Below, piece by piece: positions 8,500 through 18,139 of a DNA stretch of 64,000 nt. The notes under the pieces were generated by a model. That model saw only the letters and a program-made list of their open reading frames with translations. It was not told the DNA's origin and did not search any database. A program made the position numbers and the translations under genes. The stretch is from Enterobacter chuandaensis (GTDB taxonomy: Bacteria > Pseudomonadota > Gammaproteobacteria > Enterobacterales > Enterobacteriaceae), in the NCBI RefSeq assembly GCF_003594915.1, contig NZ_QZCS01000012.1, positions 1-64,000 on the forward strand, in the 5' to 3' direction. Every line of letters starts with the position of its first letter. Position 1 is the stretch's first letter.

Positions 8500-10194
8500 C
8501 TACTGCGCGGCTTTTGTGGTGTTATCAGGGAGCTTACACCAGTTGTTGTTTTCGTTAATCCCACCGTTCGGTGAGGTATAGCCGAGACAACCCATAATGG
8601 TGTCGTACAGTTCAACGTGGCGGCGCGGCACTTTGATCTCAGCCTGCTGTTTCAGATGGGCAAACATTTTGGCTTTGTCAGGGTTTTCCAGGTACTTATC
8701 GGACATCCACATGATCATCGGCACGCGGAACTGCTCCGGCGGTGCCAGCTTACGCGGCGTACCGTGCAGGTGCTCTTTCTCGTTGATCGACTCACCGTGG
8801 TCTGCGGCGTAGATAACAATCGCTTTTTTATCACGCAGCTGGTCGATCACGCGGCTAAGGAAGGTGTCCACGTACAGCACCGAGTTATCGTAGGCGTTGA
8901 TCAGCTCCTGCTTGCTGCAGTCTTTATTAATGCCAACGCACTCAGGTTGCCACTTCGCGAAATCACGCGTGTAGCGCTGGTAATAGCTGTAGTGCGACCC
9001 TTTGGTATGCAGAATGACGAGATGCTTACCCTGCGGGTGATTCTTCAGAGACTGGGACATCTCCTCAAGCAGCAGCATGTCGTCGACGTTTTTGCCGCGG
9101 TTACGCGGTTCGGCGCCAATCTGCTCGCGGTACGCGATGTTATCTGCCAGCGTGTTGGTGTAGAACCACATCTCGCTCTGCATGGCGAACAGGTCAGCGC
9201 TAAATCCAAGCTGCTTCAGCACGGCAAAGACGTTTTGCTCTTTCAGCGTACGTTGTGGGTTATCGCTTGCCCCACCTTCACGCACAAACATACAGCGCAG
9301 CGAAAGCTTCGTTGCGGTATCGCAGGAGTAACCCCGATAAGCCACCAGGTTCTTTTCCTGCGCCAGTTTTGGCGTGGTATCACGGTCATAACCGAGAATA
9401 CCCATATGATCCCAGCGCGTCGTTTCGCCGATGACAAAGACCACGTACGTATCATCCAGTCCGTCCGCCGGCGGTTCGTATTTGAATTTTTTCAGTGGAT
9501 TGATCAGCGACTTCACATCACTGGATTCGTCCGCCTGTGCCCAGGCATACAGACCTAACGCTGACAGCCAGTTAGACGGCAAATAGGAGTTCGCCACTAC
9601 GCCGCCATAGCTTGGCATATCCACGCCCGTCGCTTTTTCAATGCGTTTTTGCTGTGTTTCCATCAGGCGAATAGGCGCCCACACCAGCAGGCCGGCCAGC
9701 AGGACGACGACGATATTACGGATCCGCTGCCCACGCGTACGCAGCTGGCGTAATAAGGTATAGCGGCAGGTATTACTCCAGATAAAGAAGAGCGGTATCA
9801 GGCAGGTTAAAATCGTCCAGACGATAAAGCCTTTACCTACCACCTCTTTCGAGAGGTCGATATCTGTGGTCATCACCGAGGCAACGATACCGTAGCCAAT
9901 CACCACGTTCATGAATGTCATGTAATAGCTTGCGGCGGCGGAAATAATCACCACCAGCGAGGCCAGAATTTGCCAGGTACGGCGGCCAAAGAGAGAGAGC
10001 AGACGTAACAGGAAGAAAGTAGCCAGAACAGAGCCAAACACTTCAATCGCGGCGAAAATCCCATTTCTTACGGTGAGGTGTTCTAAATAACCTTCCACTC
10101 TTCTGAACAGCACCGCGCCATTCAGAAACAAACCGATATAGACAGCCAGCATCAGACACAATCTTTGCTGGGTAAGAGACCTAATATATTTCAT
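8500..10194 (-). CDS. eptB: Kdo2-lipid A phosphoethanolamine 7''-transferase EptB
   Basis: Inner-membrane enzyme that adds phosphoethanolamine to the outer Kdo residue of lipopolysaccharide. The 564-residue protein has about five N-terminal membrane spans (residues ~10-165), then a periplasmic alkaline-phosphatase/sulfatase-fold domain with FVIGETTRWDHMG, the nucleophile region CDTATKLSLRC and the metal-binding ADHGES. It is highly similar to E. coli EptB throughout. In E. coli the mRNA is repressed by the MgrR sRNA; I did not try to locate that site. It is monocistronic here. Confidence 0.95.
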   Translation of the reverse strand: MKYIRSLTQQRLCLMLAVYIGLFLNGAVLFRRVEGYLEHLTVRNGIFAAIEVFGSVLATFFLLRLLSLFGRRTWQILASLVVIISAAASYYMTFMNVVIGYGIVASVMTTDIDLSKEVVGKGFIVWTILTCLIPLFFIWSNTCRYTLLRQLRTRGQRIRNIVVVLLAGLLVWAPIRLMETQQKRIEKATGVDMPSYGGVVANSYLPSNWLSALGLYAWAQADESSDVKSLINPLKKFKYEPPADGLDDTYVVFVIGETTRWDHMGILGYDRDTTPKLAQEKNLVAYRGYSCDTATKLSLRCMFVREGGASDNPQRTLKEQNVFAVLKQLGFSADLFAMQSEMWFYTNTLADNIAYREQIGAEPRNRGKNVDDMLLLEEMSQSLKNHPQGKHLVILHTKGSHYSYYQRYTRDFAKWQPECVGINKDCSKQELINAYDNSVLYVDTFLSRVIDQLRDKKAIVIYAADHGESINEKEHLHGTPRKLAPPEQFRVPMIMWMSDKYLENPDKAKMFAHLKQQAEIKVPRRHVELYDTIMGCLGYTSPNGGINENNNWCKLPDNTTKAAQ

Positions 10195-10398
10195 GCAAAC
10201 AACCCTGGGGGAAGGGGTATAAAGACCCGCCGAATCTCATTGAGAAAGCAGACAGAGTAAGTAGGTGCGAGAGAAACCGTTATCAGAAACGTCTACAAGC
10301 GCGATAAGTAGACCACAGCGGGGAAAAAAAGTGGCAGCAGAGAATGTGATCGATGAAGATTTTTACAAAATAACAGGCCAGGCGGCGATGCGGAGATA

Positions 10399-10426
10399 AA
10401 AAAAGAGGCTCTGCGGCCTCTTTTTT
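10399..10426. terminator. Terminator downstream of yhjX
   Basis: The stem AAAAAAGAGGC / GCCTCTTTTTT (10399-10409 and 10416-10426) has a 6-nt loop. It lies 6 bp beyond the yhjX stop and has the classic T-run on the minus strand. Confidence 0.85.
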
Positions 10427-10432
10427 ATCAAA

Positions 10433-11635
10433 TCATGCATGCGCTTCTTTATACACTTCACGCTGCGGCTGACGAATCGTGGTGGACAGCGCCAGCGAAA
10501 TAATCAGCAGGGCAAAGATTACGCAGAAGGTCACATAGAACCCGCCGAACAGGGAAGCAATCAGCGAGCCGCAGATACTGCCGATGCCGAAGCCGAGATA
10601 AATCACGCCGTAGTTTTTCGCCAGGTTGTTCAGGCCGAAAAACTCGCTCACCAGCGACGGGAAGACGGTAATGGTGCCGCCGAAGTTAAAGGCCACGCAG
10701 GCAATCGCGGCAAAGAAGGTCGCTTCATTCAGCGGTGCGAACAGCAGCGCCGCCATACCCACCAGCGAAACCACCTGTCCAATCGTAATCACGCGGATGC
10801 GGGCAATTTTGTCAGACAGAATGCCGAGGACCAGGCGACCGGAGAGGTTGGCAATGGAGATCACGGTTACCGCATTCGCCGCCGTCGCGGCATCCAGTTT
10901 TACCATCCCCTGCGCGATATCTTTTGCCACGCCGATGACATACAGACCGCTCATGCAGGCCGTCAGGAACATCACCGCCAGCATCCAGTACTGTGGCTTA
11001 CGCATGGACTGCGCGAGGGTAAAGTCGTTCTCCACCACACCGTTAACGGATTTCACTTCCTGCTGCGGCGCATCTTTCATCAGCGTGGCGCCGAACAGAA
11101 TCATCACCAGAACGATAGCGCCCCAAATCATGAAGGTTTTTTCCAGGCCAACGGACGCCAGCAGGTGGGCGTCGATAAATTTAAAACCGAGGCTGCCCAG
11201 GCCATAGGAGCCGATAGCAAACGCGGAAATCAAGCCTTTACGCTCCGGGAACCACTTTACGCAGTTCGACAGCGTCAGCAGGTAACCCGCACCGTCTGCC
11301 AGCCCCACCAGCACCCCGGCGCTCAGCCACAGCATCATCAGGTTGCTGGAATGCGCCGTCAGGAAAAAGCCCACGCCCAGCAGAATGCCGGAGGCCATGG
11401 TCACACGCTTCACGCCAAAACGTTCCTGCAGTTTGCCCGCAACGGAAGACGAAATGGCCAGACCCAGGCTCAGCAGGCCAAAGGAGAACGCCACCTGGCT
11501 GACCGGCGCGTCGAGTTTGTCAGAAAGCGCGCTGTTAAACAGGCTCCAGGTATAGACCGAACCCAGTGCAAACTGGGTAACGATGGTGCCAAAAAGCGTG
11601 AGCCAGCGCGTACGGTTATAGGTTGATGTGTTCAT
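10433..11635 (-). CDS. yhjX: MFS transporter YhjX (PyrSR/YpdAB regulon)
   Basis: A 400-residue major facilitator protein with 12 predicted membrane spans, very similar to E. coli YhjX. YhjX belongs to the oxalate/formate antiporter-like group, and its expression in E. coli is driven by the pyruvate-sensing system PyrS/PyrR (YpdA/YpdB). The ATG at 11635 (MNTSTYNRTRW) follows an AGGA ribosome site and fits the family; a start 15 codons upstream is less likely. Three operator-like repeats lie ~85-135 bp upstream. The substrate is uncertain, with pyruvate the leading suggestion. Confidence 0.93.
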   Translation of the reverse strand: MNTSTYNRTRWLTLFGTIVTQFALGSVYTWSLFNSALSDKLDAPVSQVAFSFGLLSLGLAISSSVAGKLQERFGVKRVTMASGILLGVGFFLTAHSSNLMMLWLSAGVLVGLADGAGYLLTLSNCVKWFPERKGLISAFAIGSYGLGSLGFKFIDAHLLASVGLEKTFMIWGAIVLVMILFGATLMKDAPQQEVKSVNGVVENDFTLAQSMRKPQYWMLAVMFLTACMSGLYVIGVAKDIAQGMVKLDAATAANAVTVISIANLSGRLVLGILSDKIARIRVITIGQVVSLVGMAALLFAPLNEATFFAAIACVAFNFGGTITVFPSLVSEFFGLNNLAKNYGVIYLGFGIGSICGSLIASLFGGFYVTFCVIFALLIISLALSTTIRQPQREVYKEAHA

Positions 11636-11718
11636 GGCCGTTGTCCTGCAACAAAAATTAAGGAAGTTCGCTGAGGACAACGATAAACAAATCCTTAATA
11701 TGCCTGGGGTAAAACGGC

Positions 11719-11770
11719 ATGAAATGCAGGCGGAACGGAATGAAATGCCTGGAATCGGGAATGAATAGCC
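11719..11770 (-). promoter_or_regulatory. Three tandem PyrR (YpdB)-type operator repeats upstream of yhjX
   Basis: On the minus strand, in the order of transcription: GGCTATTCAT (11761-11770), GGCATTTCAT (11740-11749), TGCATTTCAT (11719-11728). Each pair is separated by exactly 11 bp, a 21-bp period. The E. coli yhjX promoter has two GGCATTTCAT repeats with an 11-bp spacer bound by YpdB. The middle copy is perfect, the proximal one has one change and the distal one has two. Confidence 0.85.
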
Positions 11771-11873
11771 TGGACTGAGAATAAAGCGATAGCGAGTTAG
11801 TGCCTGCTATCGCTGTAAAGCCTGTGATTATTGTATTCGAGATGTTATCGCAACGTTTAAAAAAGTAACAACT

Positions 11874-12575
11874 TCAGAAATTCGCACTTACGCCCAGAGT
11901 ATAGAGAAACTCCTCACCGGTGGTGGTACGTTCCCCCTGAGCCAGCGACGCATACGCCGCCATGTGGGTGTTAAACGGAATATCGGTTCCCACGGTGACA
12001 TCCATCCAGTTACCGTTTTGTGCCGGAGTTGGGGTCTGCGGCATGCCAAACTGCGATTTCCACTGGTTTTCACCAAACTGCTGGTTGTAGCTGATCTGCG
12101 CCCAGGGACGAAGATCGCCGTACCGGGTATTCACGCGCCAGCCAAGCGTACTGACGCTGGCATGCCAGAGCGGGTCGGCAAGTCCCTGCGTCGTCGCGCT
12201 GTCACCAAACTCATTGACCATCATCGGCGTCGAGCCGTCGTACCGCCAGGCCATCACCGGACCGGTGGTTACCCGCGCTGAAACCGGAAAATTCCAGCCT
12301 ACGCTCATCGACGCTTCCGTTTTGGCGCCAGAGGGCACAGCCAGCGCCAGCCCAGGCGAATTTTGGGAAGACTGAATACGCTCAGCAAGAATATCCTCAT
12401 AACGCGGTTGGTGATCCGCGTCCCATGTATAGCGTTCCGCCGTATTATTTTGGGCGTCTGAAACGATATATTCCTGTTGCCAGGCAAACGCTGTATTACA
12501 CAATAACAGGCAGGCTGAAATCCCCACCAGGCCAGAAACAGCATGGCGACCACTGATTGTTTTTATCATCATCAA
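11874..12575 (-). CDS. yhjY: YhjY-like outer-membrane beta-barrel protein
   Basis: A 233-residue protein with an N-terminal signal peptide (hydrophobic residues ~14-28, cleavage after AFA). The rest resembles an autotransporter-type beta-barrel domain and ends in aromatic Phe (LGVSANF), the outer-membrane targeting signature. Position between yhjX and tag matches E. coli yhjY, a protein of unknown role. Three ATG codons in a row (12575, 12572, 12569) make the exact start uncertain, and the ribosome site is weak. Confidence 0.8.
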   Translation of the reverse strand: MMMIKTISGRHAVSGLVGISACLLLCNTAFAWQQEYIVSDAQNNTAERYTWDADHQPRYEDILAERIQSSQNSPGLALAVPSGAKTEASMSVGWNFPVSARVTTGPVMAWRYDGSTPMMVNEFGDSATTQGLADPLWHASVSTLGWRVNTRYGDLRPWAQISYNQQFGENQWKSQFGMPQTPTPAQNGNWMDVTVGTDIPFNTHMAAYASLAQGERTTTGEEFLYTLGVSANF

Positions 12576-12734
12576 AGCGACCCCAGAGAGAGCCGAATTC
12601 GGCGATATTTGTCGTTATTCAGGAAGACTTTAGAGAGCATATGGCCCTGTATTAACTATTGTCTTTATACCAGGCACGTCAAGACAGACGGAATGAAATT
12701 TTTTCGAAATCAGTATCAATAAGGGAGATGTCGG

Positions 12735-13316
12735 ATGGAACGTTGTGGTTGGGTAAGCCAGGATCAGCTTTATATCGACTATCACGATCGGGAATGGGGC
12801 GTGCCGGAGACGGATGGCAAAAAACTCTTTGAGATGATCTGCCTGGAGGGCCAGCAGGCGGGGTTGTCATGGATTACGGTGCTGAAGAAACGCGAAAACT
12901 ACCGCAACGCCTTCCACCAGTTCGATCCTGTTGCCGTCGCCGCCATGACCGAAGATGACGTAGAGCGGCTGGTACTGGATGCCGGGATCATCCGCCATCG
13001 CGGTAAGATCCAGGCCATCATCGGCAACGCCCACGCCTGGCTGGCGATGGAGCAAAACGGCGAGTCGTTCTCAGAGTTTGTCTGGTCGTTTGTGGATAAC
13101 GATCCGCAAATCACGCAGGCCGCCACGCTGGCGGAGATCCCGGCGTCCACACCCGCGTCGGACGCGCTCTCGAAGGCGCTGAAAAAACGCGGCTTCAAGT
13201 TCGTCGGCTCCACCATCTGCTACGCCTTTATGCAGGCCTGTGGCCTGGTCAATGACCATGTTACCGGCTGCTTCTGTCATCCGGGGAGGCAACATGATCC
13301 GCAAATGGCAAAGTGA
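12735..13316 (+). CDS. tag: DNA-3-methyladenine glycosylase I
   Basis: Cytoplasmic base-excision repair enzyme that removes 3-methyladenine from alkylated DNA. The 193-residue protein begins MERCGWVSQDQLYIDYHDREWG and keeps the zinc-binding residues of the family: Cys4, His17 and the C-terminal H..C (DHVTGCFC). The substrate-pocket stretch EGQQAGLSWITVLKKR is intact. The C-terminal tail is a few residues longer than in E. coli. Its end overlaps yiaC by 23 bp, suggesting a two-gene unit. It is divergent from yhjY. Confidence 0.96.
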   Translation: MERCGWVSQDQLYIDYHDREWGVPETDGKKLFEMICLEGQQAGLSWITVLKKRENYRNAFHQFDPVAVAAMTEDDVERLVLDAGIIRHRGKIQAIIGNAHAWLAMEQNGESFSEFVWSFVDNDPQITQAATLAEIPASTPASDALSKALKKRGFKFVGSTICYAFMQACGLVNDHVTGCFCHPGRQHDPQMAK

Positions 13317-13740
13317 AAATGCTGACCCGCTCCTGAGCCTGTGGCTTGAAAGCACCACCGAGGCGCACCCGTTTATTAGCGCAAGCTACTGGAAAGAGAA
13401 CGAAGCCATGGTGCGGGAAGTCTACCTGCCCGCGGCGGAAACCTGGGTGTGGGAAGAGGACGGCACGCCGCGCGGGTTTATCAGCGTGATACAGTCGCAG
13501 TTTGTGGGGGCGCTGTTCGTTACGCCTGCGTATATCGGAAAAGGCATCGGGCGCGCGCTGCTGAATCATGTTCAACAGCGCTTCCCGCACTTAAGCCTGG
13601 AGGTGTACCAGAAAAATGTCCGGGCGGTGAATTTCTACCACGCTCAGGGCTTTCGCATCGAAGACAGCGCCTGGCAGGATGATACCCAGCACCCGACGTG
13701 GATTATGAGCTGGCAGGCGGATCAAACGCCGTCAACGTAA
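13294..13740 (+). CDS. yiaC: GNAT-family N-acetyltransferase YiaC
   Basis: A 148-residue GNAT fold protein; E. coli YiaC has been reported as a protein lysine acetyltransferase. The acetyl-CoA loop is visible as [14 protein letters not shown] (near residues 73-86), with the C-terminal [19 protein letters not shown] typical of the family. The start at 13294 has a strong GGGGAGG site that lies inside the end of tag. The last 38 bp overlap the end of bisC, which is read from the other strand. Confidence 0.9.
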   Translation: MIRKWQSENADPLLSLWLESTTEAHPFISASYWKENEAMVREVYLPAAETWVWEEDGTPRGFISVIQSQFVGALFVTPAYIGKGIGRALLNHVQQRFPHLSLEVYQKNVRAVNFYHAQGFRIEDSAWQDDTQHPTWIMSWQADQTPST

Positions 13741-16030
13741 GTTCCGGCCCCTGATATTTCTCAACCCAGGCCAGCGCCGTGTTCCCCGCACAACCATTCC
13801 CCAGCTTCGAGCTGGGGAGATCTTTGGTCAGCACGTTAACCGCCCCGTTTTTACAGATCCCACCTTCGGCAGGCTCAAGGTCGGGCCATGCTCCCTGGTG
13901 TATACAGATAACGCCAGGCTTAATCCCGTCGCTCACCACCGCCCCTGCCAGCACCTGCCCACGCTGGTTCCAGACGCGCACCACGTCACCGTCCGCAATC
14001 CCACGCGCTTTGGCGTCAAGGGTGTTCAGCGTAATCGGCTCTCGCCCGGCGACTGCATACTGCTCGCGCAGAGAGGTGTAGTTGAGCTGGCTATGCAGAC
14101 GGTGCGCGGGATGCGCTGACAACACCTGGAGCTGCTCCGGCTGAGCGTTGCCGTGCCACTCGTCCGGCTCAAGCCACATAGGGTGTGGCGGGCAGTCGGC
14201 ATAGGCAAAGCTGGCGATGCGCTCGCTGTAGATCACAATCTTGCCGCTCTCGGTTTTCAGCGGATGGTTCTCCGGGTCGCGGCGAAAATCGGCGAAACGG
14301 ACAAACTGCGCGTTCTGTTCGCTCTCCGGCATCTCAAAAATCTGGTTCGCTTCCCAGAATTCGGCGAAAGGAGGCAGCGTTACGCCCTGCGCCGCACCGC
14401 GCTGACCGGCGATCTGGTAGAAACTCTCCAGCCACTGCAGGTCATTTTTCCCTTCGGTAAAACGCGCGCGGCCGCCCGCTTCCCACAGTTCGCTCAGTTC
14501 GGCAAACACGTCAAAATCATCACGCGCCTCATCGCGCGGGGCTACCACGCGCTTCATCGGCACCATGTGCTGGTTGCTGTAGTCGCCGGTCATGGTGAGA
14601 TCGTTACGCTCAAACGACGTGGTCGCCGGCAGCACGATATCGGCATGTTTAGCCGAGCCGGTCCAGAAGCACTCGGAAATCACCACCAGCTCCGGCTTCT
14701 GCCAGGCGCGGATCAGGCGATTGGTATCCTGATGGTGCGTGAAGTTCGACCCGCCCGCCCACCAGACAAACTTAATGTCCGGGAAGTGGCGGTCCAGACC
14801 GTTATGCTGATAAAAACCGCCGGGGTTTTCCAGGGCTTCAACAATACGCGCCACCGGGATTTTATCCACAGCATCCACACCGCCCTGCACCGAGCCCTGG
14901 AGGGACGCCAGCACCGCCGCTTTACGCGTTGGGTTACCGCCGTTCGCAAAATGATAGGAAAGACCAAAACCGCCGCCCGGCGTACCGATCTGTCCGAGCA
15001 TTGCGGCAAGGGTCACCAGCATCCAGTGTTTCTGCTCGCCAAACTGCTGGCGCTGCATTCCCCAGCCGGACATGAGCATCGTGGTGTTTTTATGGAAAAG
15101 CCCCGCCAGTTCGCGGATTTTAGCGGCAGGGACGCCACAAATTTCCGCGGCCCACTCTGCCGTTTTCACTACCCCATCGGATTGGCCCGTCAGGTAGTCG
15201 GCGAATTTGTCGAAGCCGGAGGTGCAGCGGGCGAGGAAATCGCGGTCGTGCCAGCCGTTCTCCACCAGCGTATGGGCGATACCCAGCATCATCGCCACGT
15301 CGGTGCCCATATGCGGGGCAACCCACTCGGCGCTGTCACCGAGGAAGTCCATGGTTTCAGAGCGCATCGGGTCAATGCAGATGATGCGCTTGCCGCTTTT
15401 GCGCAGCGCGTCGAAATACCCGATTCCCTGCTCGTCGCTGGCATTCCAGGCAATTTTCAACGTATTCAGCGGATTGGCGCTCCACAGCACCACCACGTCG
15501 GTGTGCTCGAGCACCAGCGGCCAGCTGGTCTGCTGCTGGTAAACCTCATTTCCCCCCACGACGTACGGCATTATCGCCTGCGTCGCGCCGGTCGAATAGT
15601 CGCCCAGATGACCGGTATAGCCTCCCGCCAGGCTCATGTAGCGCTGCAGCAGCGTCGAGGCCTTATGCAGCACACCGTTCGAACGCCAGCCGTAAGAGCC
15701 GGCAAAAATGGGCGATGGACCATAGCTGTCGCGAATTCGCTTATGCTGGGCGTGGATCAGCGCCAGCGCGTCATCCCAGCTCACGCGAACAAACTCATCC
15801 TGACCACGGATCCCCTGCGGTTTATCCGGAGAGGCCAGAAAACCTTTACGCACCATCGGCCAGCGCACACGCGTTTTGCTATGCACCTGATCGCGAACGA
15901 CGGTCTGTAACGAGTTGGGGTGTTGGGTTGGCAGTGCCCCGCGGGACGACAGAACATTTTCGCCATCGGTTTCGACCAGCATCGGCCCCCAGTGGGCGGC
16001 GGTCAGAATGGTTTTTGTTGAGGTGCTCAA
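13703..16030 (-). CDS. bisC: Biotin sulfoxide reductase BisC
   Basis: Molybdopterin (bis-MGD) oxidoreductase of the DMSO reductase family that reduces biotin-d-sulfoxide, and in E. coli also methionine-S-sulfoxide, in the cytoplasm. The 775-residue protein lacks the N-terminal 4Fe-4S cysteines and has no Tat signal, as expected. Ser146 in [10 protein letters not shown] is the predicted molybdenum ligand. The MGD-binding segments (e.g. [11 protein letters not shown] and the C-terminal [11 protein letters not shown]) are intact. It is divergent from yiaD across ~165 bp. Confidence 0.95.
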   Translation of the reverse strand: MSTSTKTILTAAHWGPMLVETDGENVLSSRGALPTQHPNSLQTVVRDQVHSKTRVRWPMVRKGFLASPDKPQGIRGQDEFVRVSWDDALALIHAQHKRIRDSYGPSPIFAGSYGWRSNGVLHKASTLLQRYMSLAGGYTGHLGDYSTGATQAIMPYVVGGNEVYQQQTSWPLVLEHTDVVVLWSANPLNTLKIAWNASDEQGIGYFDALRKSGKRIICIDPMRSETMDFLGDSAEWVAPHMGTDVAMMLGIAHTLVENGWHDRDFLARCTSGFDKFADYLTGQSDGVVKTAEWAAEICGVPAAKIRELAGLFHKNTTMLMSGWGMQRQQFGEQKHWMLVTLAAMLGQIGTPGGGFGLSYHFANGGNPTRKAAVLASLQGSVQGGVDAVDKIPVARIVEALENPGGFYQHNGLDRHFPDIKFVWWAGGSNFTHHQDTNRLIRAWQKPELVVISECFWTGSAKHADIVLPATTSFERNDLTMTGDYSNQHMVPMKRVVAPRDEARDDFDVFAELSELWEAGGRARFTEGKNDLQWLESFYQIAGQRGAAQGVTLPPFAEFWEANQIFEMPESEQNAQFVRFADFRRDPENHPLKTESGKIVIYSERIASFAYADCPPHPMWLEPDEWHGNAQPEQLQVLSAHPAHRLHSQLNYTSLREQYAVAGREPITLNTLDAKARGIADGDVVRVWNQRGQVLAGAVVSDGIKPGVICIHQGAWPDLEPAEGGICKNGAVNVLTKDLPSSKLGNGCAGNTALAWVEKYQGPELTLTAFDPPASS

Positions 16031-16194
16031 GCGTGCGCTCCTGGTTGCGTGCAGGTTTTACGGTCTTCTCGTTGAGACCGTTTATGGTTTGTCACAAATT
16101 TCAGAGTTATACCCGGAATTTTCTCCGTATCTGGACGTCATAATCAACTGCCACGCTCGCCGTGGCAAAGAATAAAAAGGATTAAGGAAAGAAG

Positions 16195-16857
16195 ATGAAA
16201 AAACGCGTACTCGTTATTGCCGCTCTGGTGAGCGGTGCACTGGCTGTTTCTGGCTGCACAACCAACCCTTACACCGGCGAACGCGAAGCGGGTAAATCCG
16301 GCATCGGCGCAGGCATCGGCTCGCTGGTCGGCGCAGGCGTTGGGGCGCTCTCCTCCTCCAAGAAAGACCGCGGCAAAGGTGCGCTGATTGGCGCAGCAGC
16401 AGGCGCAGCGCTGGGCGGCGGCGTCGGTTATTACATGGACGTGCAGGAAGCAAAACTGCGTGACAAAATGAAGGGAACCGGCGTGAGCGTCACCCGCAGC
16501 GGCGACAACATTATCCTGAACATGCCGAACAACGTGACCTTTGACAGCAGCAGCGCCACGCTGAAACCTGCGGGCGCGAACACCCTGACCGGCGTGGCGA
16601 TGGTGCTGAAAGAGTACAACAAGACCGCCGTGAACGTGATTGGCTACACCGACAGCACCGGCAGCCAGGATCTGAACATGCGTCTTTCTCAGCAGCGCGC
16701 CGATTCCGTGGCCAGCTCCCTGATTACCCAGGGCGTTGAAGCAAACCGCATCCGCACCAGCGGCATGGGCCCTGCCAACCCTATCGCCAGCAACAGCACG
16801 GCGGAAGGCAAAGCGCAGAACCGTCGCGTAGAGATTACGTTGAGTCCTGTGCAGTAG
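16195..16857 (+). CDS. yiaD: Outer-membrane lipoprotein YiaD (OmpA-like C-terminus)
   Basis: A 220-residue lipoprotein with a signal peptide ending in the lipobox VSGC (Cys21). A glycine-rich, glycine-zipper-like hydrophobic region follows (residues ~37-80), then a C-terminal OmpA peptidoglycan-binding domain (NVIGYTDSTGS, LSQQRADSVASSL, NRRVEI). In E. coli it is a multicopy suppressor of a bamD temperature-sensitive allele. The ribosome site AAGGAAAG precedes the ATG. A Rho-independent terminator follows immediately. Confidence 0.93.
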   Translation: MKKRVLVIAALVSGALAVSGCTTNPYTGEREAGKSGIGAGIGSLVGAGVGALSSSKKDRGKGALIGAAAGAALGGGVGYYMDVQEAKLRDKMKGTGVSVTRSGDNIILNMPNNVTFDSSSATLKPAGANTLTGVAMVLKEYNKTAVNVIGYTDSTGSQDLNMRLSQQRADSVASSLITQGVEANRIRTSGMGPANPIASNSTAEGKAQNRRVEITLSPVQ

Positions 16858-16865
16858 GTAAAAGC

Positions 16866-16891
16866 AAAACGGCAACCCCGTTGCCGTTTTT
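16866..16891 (+). terminator. Terminator of yiaD
   Basis: A perfect 10-bp stem AAAACGGCAA / TTGCCGTTTT (16866-16875 and 16881-16890) around CCCCG, 9 bp after the yiaD stop. Confidence 0.88.
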
Positions 16892-16900
16892 AGTGTTTGC

Positions 16901-16934
16901 GCCCTCTCCCGTGGGAGAGGGTTGGGGGGAGGGC
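16901..16934. repeat. GC-rich palindromic repeat, yiaD-ptxS gap
   Basis: One copy of the CCCTCTCCC..GGGAGAGGG element with a G-rich tail (GTTGGGGGGAGGGC). It is a member of the family found at 6.0, 19.8, 43.6 and 49.9 kb. It lies between the yiaD terminator and the ptxS leader. Confidence 0.75.
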
Positions 16935-17019
16935 ATCAAGCAGCACCTTCCATAATGAACCACTTGCCATCGTTGATTTTCCCGCTAAGGTATTCTCACT
17001 AAATTCAGGGAAATCAGCG

Positions 17020-18036
17020 ATGAGCAAACCAGCCCGGGCCACCATCAGCGACGTGGCGAAAGCCGCCAAAACCGGTAAAACCAGCATTTCGCGCTACCTT
17101 AACGGCGAGAAACATCTGCTGTCCGACGCATTGCTGGCGCGTATTGAACAGGCTATCGCCGATCTCGACTACCGCCCCAGCCTGATGGCGCGCGGGCTCA
17201 AACGCGGCCGCACCCGACTGATTGGCCTTATCATCGCCGATATCACCAACCCATACTCCGTCAACGTCCTCAGCGGTATTGAAGCCGCCTGCCGCGAGAA
17301 GGGTTTCACGCCGCTGGTCTGTAATACCAATAACGAGGTTGACCAAGAGCTGCACTACCTCGATCTGCTGCGCAGCTACCAGGTGGAAGGAATTGTGGTC
17401 AACGCGGTAGGTATGCGTGAAGAGGGGCTGAACCGCCTGCAGCAATCCTCCCTACCCATGGTCCTCATCGACCGTAAAATCCCGGAATTCGCCTGCGATG
17501 TGGTTGGGCTGGATAACACCCAGGCGGCCACAACCGCGACCGAGCACCTGATCGAACAGGGCTTCGAAGCGATTCTTTTCCTGAGCGAACCGCTGGGCAT
17601 GGTAAATACCCGACGCGATCGCCTGGCGGCATTTCGCGCCACGCTTGCCCATTATCCCGGCGCGATCGCCGAAAATGCCGAAACGCCGCTTCACGAAGCC
17701 GACCAGATTGACAACACCCTGCGCCAGTTCCATACCCGCCATCGCGGGATGCGCAAAGCCGTTATCTCAGCCAACGGGGCGCTGACGCTTCAGGTCGCCC
17801 GCTCGCTCAAGCGCATTGGCCTGCACTGGGGCAGCGATATCGGTCTGCTGGGCTTTGATGAGCTGGAGTGGGCGGAGCTGGCAGGCGTTGGCATTACGAC
17901 TCTCAAACAACCCACCTGGCAGATTGGCTATGCCGCTGTCGAACAAGTGGTTCGTCGTATAGAAGGCACCCGCGATGCCGTACGCGAGCAGGTCTTCTCC
18001 GGTGAACTGATCGTCCGCGGCTCCACCGCCCGTTAA
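17020..18036 (+). CDS. ptxS: LacI-family regulator of 2-ketogluconate genes (PtxS-type)
   Basis: A 338-residue LacI/GalR repressor: N-terminal helix-turn-helix (ATISDVAKAAKTGKTSISRYLNG, hinge region RPSLMARGLKRGRT), then a periplasmic-binding-protein-like effector domain. It heads a cluster of kguE, kguK, kguT and ghrB homologues, the content of the Pseudomonas PtxS/kgu regulon. A 14-bp perfect palindrome of the PtxS type lies just downstream, before kguE. I chose the ATG at 17020 (AGGG ribosome site, normal LacI length); the open frame extends upstream through the repeat. The exact name is inferred from context. Confidence 0.82.
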   Translation: MSKPARATISDVAKAAKTGKTSISRYLNGEKHLLSDALLARIEQAIADLDYRPSLMARGLKRGRTRLIGLIIADITNPYSVNVLSGIEAACREKGFTPLVCNTNNEVDQELHYLDLLRSYQVEGIVVNAVGMREEGLNRLQQSSLPMVLIDRKIPEFACDVVGLDNTQAATTATEHLIEQGFEAILFLSEPLGMVNTRRDRLAAFRATLAHYPGAIAENAETPLHEADQIDNTLRQFHTRHRGMRKAVISANGALTLQVARSLKRIGLHWGSDIGLLGFDELEWAELAGVGITTLKQPTWQIGYAAVEQVVRRIEGTRDAVREQVFSGELIVRGSTAR

Positions 18037-18084
18037 TTTCCCCTTGTGATACCGATCATAAATTCGACATCCTGATCTTTTCTT

Positions 18085-18098
18085 TGGAACCGGTTCCA
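18085..18098. promoter_or_regulatory. PtxS-type operator in front of kguE
   Basis: The perfect palindrome TGGAACCGGTTCCA is centred on CG, as in LacI-family operators, and differs by one base per half from the Pseudomonas PtxS box TGAAACCGGTTTCA. It lies about 42 bp upstream of the kguE start. It overlaps a possible -35, with a TAGTAT at 18109-18114 as candidate -10. Binding of the neighbouring repressor, relieved by 2-ketogluconate, would control kguEKT-ghrB. Confidence 0.75.
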
Positions 18099-18139
18099 TC
18101 TAGCGTAATAGTATTGATATGTTGCGATGGAGTCCGAAG

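Noticed and set aside
14153..15910. 585-codon open frame antisense to bisC
   Set aside because: It is a shadow of a conserved oxidoreductase, with low-complexity composition and no ribosome site.
16897..17019. 41-codon extension of the PtxS-type regulator
   Set aside because: It includes the palindromic repeat and the leader. LacI-family proteins start only a few residues before the ATISDVA helix, as at 17020.
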